From Cryomorpha sp963836915 (GTDB lineage Bacteria > Bacteroidota > Bacteroidia > Flavobacteriales_D > Cryomorphaceae): 64,000 bases of DNA. A program made the translations under genes and the position numbers. A model generated the notes under the pieces. It had not been told where the DNA came from. It saw only the letters and a program-made list of their open reading frames with translations, and did not search any database. The stretch spans positions 3,534,001 to 3,598,000 of the forward strand of contig CAWILH010000002.1 of assembly GCA_963836915.1 (NCBI GenBank), written 5' to 3'. Shown here piece after piece: positions 60,625 through 64,000 of the stretch; position 1 is the first letter of the stretch; each line of letters opens with the position of its first letter.

Positions 60625-61648
60625 AGGTTAATATAGCTTTTTCAAATGCTGTTTTATACGTGCCAAGATTAATCCCGATGGGTAAATAGAAGATCGGCAG
60701 ACCCTCCAGTATACCCTTCGATTTATGATCTCTCAGTCGCATGGCATCCTTTTCGGTAGTAAGGATGGCTGTTGATTCGGGTTCAAAGTTATCAATAAAA
60801 TTGCGGATTTTTTTGATTTCGCTCTCGCTAAAGCTATGGTGATCACGGTAGCAGAAGTGTTTTACTACCTTGTATTTTGATCGCATAAATGCTTCGAAGT
60901 CCGATGCATTGGCTATGGCCGATAGAAGGACTACCTGATCGCAATCCGAAATCCGGTTATTTTCGGGATTCCAAAAGGAAGTGACGTCCTGGTAGACTAC
61001 CCGATCAAAAAAAACGGCGGCAGAATAAGGAGCGAGATCCCGCATGATAGCTTCGGCTTCAGACTTATTGGCATCTGTTGGCGATTTAGTGACCACGATG
61101 AGGTCCGCATCTCTGGCGCGGGATTTATGATCTCTCAAATTTCCAGCGGGCAGGTAATAATCTTTCGTGAAAGGTCGATGGAAGGTCGTGAGTAAAATGT
61201 TCATCCCTGCATTTATCTTCCTATGTTGAAGTGCGTCGTCAAGTAGGATCAGATCAGTAAGTGGGAAATTCTTGATGATGTAGCTGACTCCACGCAGTCG
61301 CTGTTCGTCCACTATTACGGGAACATCAGGAAATTTTAAAGCTATCTGAAGGGGTTCATCTCCTACTTCACCGGCGTGGTGACTAGAGCGCACCAGAAGT
61401 GTGCCTTTGGTTTTTCGGCCGTAGCCCCTGCTCAATACTGCTATACTTTTTTCACTTAGTAAGTCAATGATGTATTCAATGTGTGGCGTTTTGCCAGTGC
61501 CTCCCAAAGATAGGTTTCCAATAGCTATTGTCTTTATTTTGGGCTGCGTGGAATGAAACCAACCCCTATCATAGCCTACATTTCTGATTTTTAGCACCCA
61601 CCCATACAGAATTGAAAATGGAATCAATAAAACGCGTAATCGGTGCAT
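60608..61648 (-). CDS. lpxK: Tetraacyldisaccharide 4'-kinase
   Basis: This 346-residue inner-membrane kinase phosphorylates the lipid A precursor at the 4' position. A hydrophobic N-terminus (VLLIPFSILYGWVLKIRN) anchors it. The P-loop TIAIGNLSLGGTGKTPH and the downstream RGYGRKTKGTLLV are typical. LILLDDALQHRKINAGMNIL is the conserved DDxxQH block. It opens the operon lpxK-pnp-gatB-tlpA-lpxH. Its start codon is only 30 bases from the divergent Nif3 gene. Confidence 0.95.
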   Translation of the reverse strand: MHRLRVLLIPFSILYGWVLKIRNVGYDRGWFHSTQPKIKTIAIGNLSLGGTGKTPHIEYIIDLLSEKSIAVLSRGYGRKTKGTLLVRSSHHAGEVGDEPLQIALKFPDVPVIVDEQRLRGVSYIIKNFPLTDLILLDDALQHRKINAGMNILLTTFHRPFTKDYYLPAGNLRDHKSRARDADLIVVTKSPTDANKSEAEAIMRDLAPYSAAVFFDRVVYQDVTSFWNPENNRISDCDQVVLLSAIANASDFEAFMRSKYKVVKHFCYRDHHSFSESEIKKIRNFIDNFEPESTAILTTEKDAMRLRDHKSKGILEGLPIFYLPIGINLGTYKTAFEKAILTYVDSN

Positions 61649-61678
61649 TGCTTAGCTTTACAGGAAATTATAGGGACT

Positions 61679-62776
61679 ATGATCCGCATCAAAGATATAA
61701 TTCATTCACTGGCCAGATGGGCGCCCGCAGCGTATGCCGAAGGATATGACAATCCGGGCTTACTCACCGGTCACGAATCCCTTGAAGTAAGTGGAGTTCT
61801 GGTAAGCCTTGACTGCGTAGAAGCCGTGGTAGATGAAGCCATTGCAAAAGGCTGTAATCTCATCATCAGCCATCACCCTATATGGTTTGGCGCGCTTAAG
61901 AGTCTTACGGGAAAAAATTATGTAGAGCGGACCCTTCTCAAGGCTATCAAGAACGATATCGCCCTCTTTGCAATTCACACCAACCTAGACAATGTAAAAC
62001 ATGGCGTTAATAATCGTATTGCCGAAAGGCTGAACCTTCAGAATCGAAAAATTTTGCAACCCAAATCGGGTATGCTCGAAAAGGTGGTTTTTTTTGTTCC
62101 CAAAACTGAAGCAGGCAGCGTGAAGGAGTCATTGTTTTCCGCTGGAGCGGGAAAAATTGGAGAATACGACCGGTGTAGTTTTGAAGCAAACGGAGTCGGA
62201 CAGTTTCGCCCATCTGACTGCGCGAGCCCCAGCAAGGGTCAAGCCGGCTTTACCGAACGAGTAGACGAGCTTCGGGTAGAGATGATGTACGCCAAACCAT
62301 TGCGGCAAGCGGTGATCACACAGTTAAAATTGGCTCATCCTTATGAAGAAGTCTCTTATTTTATTCATGCGTTGGAAAACGAAAATCAAGACTTGGGATC
62401 TGGAATGATTGGTGAGCTTCCAAGGGCGATGCCTTTCTCAGAATTTCTGATTCATCTCAAGTCCTCAATGGACATCGCTCAGGTAAGGCATACTGCAGAT
62501 CATGGCAGAACAATCTCAAATGTAGCGCTTTGCGGCGGAGCCGGAAGTTTTTTGACCCGCCGCGCCATCACAGCTGGAGCGGATGTTTTCGTAACCGCCG
62601 ATGTAAAGTACCACGAGTTTTTTGATGCAGACCGGCATACGATTATCGCCGATATCGGACACTATGAGAGTGAAAGGTTTACAATAGACTTGATCGCAGA
62701 TTTTTTAAGGGAAAAATTTAGTACTTTTGCGACCCATTTGACGGATACAAATACAAACCCCATTCATTACAGTTAA
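61679..62776 (+). CDS. Nif3-like dinuclear metal centre protein
   Basis: This 365-residue member of the NIF3/YqfO family forms hexameric rings around paired metals. It opens RIKDIIHSLARWAPAAYAEG, then DNPGLLTG. Metal ligands are visible in NLIISHHPIWFG, NLDNVKHGVN and the C-terminal DIGHYESERF. The middle insertion (about 135-250) with LAHPYEEVSYFI is the YqfO/CutA-like domain. I chose the ATG at 61679, not one at 61643 inside the lpxK promoter side. The biological role of the family is unsettled. Confidence 0.92.
   Translation: MIRIKDIIHSLARWAPAAYAEGYDNPGLLTGHESLEVSGVLVSLDCVEAVVDEAIAKGCNLIISHHPIWFGALKSLTGKNYVERTLLKAIKNDIALFAIHTNLDNVKHGVNNRIAERLNLQNRKILQPKSGMLEKVVFFVPKTEAGSVKESLFSAGAGKIGEYDRCSFEANGVGQFRPSDCASPSKGQAGFTERVDELRVEMMYAKPLRQAVITQLKLAHPYEEVSYFIHALENENQDLGSGMIGELPRAMPFSEFLIHLKSSMDIAQVRHTADHGRTISNVALCGGAGSFLTRRAITAGADVFVTADVKYHEFFDADRHTIIADIGHYESERFTIDLIADFLREKFSTFATHLTDTNTNPIHYS
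61690..61697 (-). promoter_or_regulatory. Candidate -7 element for lpxK inside the Nif3 gene
   Basis: On the minus strand this is TATCTTTG, a full TAnnTTTG match 42 bases before the lpxK ATG. No TTG is found 19 bases upstream. If used, lpxK transcription starts within the coding region of the divergent gene. Confidence 0.35.
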
Positions 62777-62778
62777 TT

Positions 62779-63570
62779 ATGGCTGCAGCAAGCAAGAAAT
62801 CGTTATCTCCGGAAGATAAACTAAGAGCACTTTATAGCCTTCAACTGATCGACTCGCGCATCGATAAGATCAAAACCGTGCGTGGTGAGCTTCCGCTGGA
62901 AGTAGAAGACTTAGAAGATGAAATCGAAGGTCTCACCACCCGCTTTCAAAAGATGAAAGACGATATCAAGGCGCTAGAAGATGAGATCTCGAATAAAAAA
63001 AACGCTACTACCGATGCTAAGGCTTTGATCAAGAAGTATAAAGAGCAGCAAGAAAACGTGCGTAATAATCGTGAGTTTGATTCGCTCAGCAAAGAGTTAG
63101 AATATCAAGATCTTGAAATCAAGCTTGCAGACAAGCGAATTAAAGAACTGAAGGCGAAAATAGATGCAAAGCAATCTGTGCTCACCGAAACAGAAGAAGA
63201 ATTGACAGGCCGTCAAAAAGACTTGGACACGAAGCGCAAAGAACTCGATGAAATCATCAGCGAGACGAAGCGGGAAGAAGATGCTTTGAGAAAGAAATCA
63301 AACGATGCAGCAAAGATTATTGACGAGCGCTTAGTGACTGCTTATAAGAGAATACGGGGTGGTTCGAAAAATGGTTTGGCCGTGGTGCCAATAGACCGTC
63401 AGGCTTCTGCGGGCTCTTATATTAAAATTCCACCACAGCGCCAGCTAGATGTTGCGGCACGAACTAAAATAATAGTAGATGAGCATAGCGGCCGAATTTT
63501 GGTAGATGCTGAACTTGCAGAAGAAGAACAGGAGAAAATGGACACTATGCTAGCTAAGTTGCTAAAATAA
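62779..63570 (+). CDS. Coiled-coil protein of the C4-type zinc-ribbon family, cysteines lost
   Basis: This 263-residue protein has a long coiled coil (about 30-200, with EEELTGRQKDLDTKRKELDE). A C-terminal module follows that matches the zinc-ribbon partner of Nif3 proteins: GLAVVPIDRQASAGSYIKIP, then TKIIVDEHSGRILVDAELA. The family I know has four cysteines in this module (two each in the ..C.GC..IPPQ and IIVCEHCGRIL segments). Here they are Ser, Ser, Asp and Ser, so zinc cannot be bound by this site. It starts 2 bases after the Nif3 gene and a strong terminator follows. Confidence 0.85.
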   Translation: MAAASKKSLSPEDKLRALYSLQLIDSRIDKIKTVRGELPLEVEDLEDEIEGLTTRFQKMKDDIKALEDEISNKKNATTDAKALIKKYKEQQENVRNNREFDSLSKELEYQDLEIKLADKRIKELKAKIDAKQSVLTETEEELTGRQKDLDTKRKELDEIISETKREEDALRKKSNDAAKIIDERLVTAYKRIRGGSKNGLAVVPIDRQASAGSYIKIPPQRQLDVAARTKIIVDEHSGRILVDAELAEEEQEKMDTMLAKLLK

Positions 63571-63593
63571 AATAGCGCTCAAGATAAATTATA

Positions 63594-63625
63594 AAGCCCG
63601 GCAAATTATTTTGCCGGGCTTTTTT
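63594..63625. terminator. Bidirectional intrinsic terminator
   Basis: AAGCCCGGCAAA (63594-63605), loop TTAT and TTTGCCGGGCTT (63610-63621) form a perfect 12-bp stem with a T-run to 63625 on the plus strand. It lies between two convergent genes and can serve both. Confidence 0.92.
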
Positions 63626-63637
63626 GGAGTATAGCTT

Positions 63638-64000
63638 TTATAGTCGAATGCCCAATGTGAAGGCTAGGCTGCTATACTTATTGGTAAGCGTAGCTAGATT
63701 TGCCGAGCTGTTCGTAAGGTAGATCTCTTGGCTTGTGGCATATTGATAGGTAATGTCAAGGCTCCATGCAGCAGCACGGTATCCAAGGCCACCCGAATAT
63801 TGCAATCTATTTAAATTAGCATCTGTGAAATCATTCCCTTCGTTGGCATTGGAAAAATATCCGAAGCCGCCCCTGATAAGCCAGTTAGGCGTAAATCGAT
63901 ATTCACCCCCCGCACGGAATATATGGGTGGCAATAAAGTTTTCATTCACGATTTGATTGGCAAAGCTGAAGTCGGCGTCAGAACCGCTTCTATTCGATTC
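63638..64000 (-). CDS. FadL/OmpP1-like outer membrane transporter (3' end only)
   Basis: The frame is open from the right edge of the window to a stop at 63638-63640, giving the last 120 residues. They alternate strand and turn as in a barrel: EYRFTPNWLIRGGFGYFSNA, then LQYSGGLGYRAAAWSLDITY, ending FTLGIRL. This matches the C-terminus of OmpP1/FadL/TodX-type hydrophobic compound transporters common in Bacteroidota. No internal ATG is needed, since the start lies beyond the window. The family call is moderate because only a third of the protein is seen. Confidence 0.7.
   Translation of the reverse strand, partial: ESNRSGSDADFSFANQIVNENFIATHIFRAGGEYRFTPNWLIRGGFGYFSNANEGNDFTDANLNRLQYSGGLGYRAAAWSLDITYQYATSQEIYLTNSSANLATLTNKYSSLAFTLGIRL

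Overview
The window comes from a Bacteroidota chromosome, most likely a marine or freshwater member of Flavobacteriales or a close relative. The evidence is a SusC/SusD pair, SprB-like repeats with type IX secretion (T9SS) sorting domains, PorP/SprF- and PorE-like proteins, a YtxJ-type bacillithiol protein, little Shine-Dalgarno signal, and promoters of the Bacteroidota type (TTG, 19 bases, TAnnTTTG). The clearest promoter lies in front of rpsL. These are assignments by eye; no database was searched. I saw no rRNA, tRNA or CRISPR array.

Layout. 1-1976 is a decayed accessory stretch: imperfect AAGCTT-rich tandem repeats, a tyrosine recombinase pseudogene carrying an inserted short dispersed repeat, and a small gene remnant. 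1977-6500 is a SusC/SusD-type outer-membrane uptake pair with no degradative enzyme beside it. 7131-10516 holds a Wzm/Wzt-like polysaccharide ABC exporter and a GT-B-like transferase. 10806-27821 is one run of 32 genes joining the str, S10, spc and alpha ribosomal operons, with fusA, secY, infA and rpoA, ending at a strong terminator. carA and eno follow, then a helical-repeat protein of unknown function.

32376-43929 (minus strand) is the most distinctive part. It is a T9SS surface-adhesin cassette: a small exported protein, a giant adhesin of about 2,760 residues (choice-of-anchor L domain, Calx-beta-like domain, 27 SprB-like repeats, type B C-terminal sorting domain), a PorP/SprF-like protein and a PorE-like OmpA lipoprotein. 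The adhesin is split into three open frames by two single-base frameshifts. 44075-49788 (minus) is an envelope-related operon: BamA/TamA-like barrel protein, L,D-transpeptidase, RmuC, GWxTD lipoprotein and a SpoU/TrmH RNA methyltransferase.

49897-56463 (plus) carries a 44-residue lipoprotein with YtxJ, a predicted barrel protein, lipA, a large T9SS-secreted beta-propeller protein and a GAPDH whose start codon abuts a terminator. 56435-61648 (minus) is a compact operon lpxK-pnp-gatB-tlpA-like-lpxH, with lpxH frameshifted in a homopolymer. 61679-63570 (plus) holds a Nif3-family protein and a coiled-coil protein whose zinc-ribbon cysteines are all replaced. The window ends in a partial FadL/OmpP1-like porin on the minus strand.

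Three apparently important genes or gene parts share single-base indels, two of them in C/G or A/T runs. This raises the possibility of assembly errors, which should be settled before calling these genes broken.
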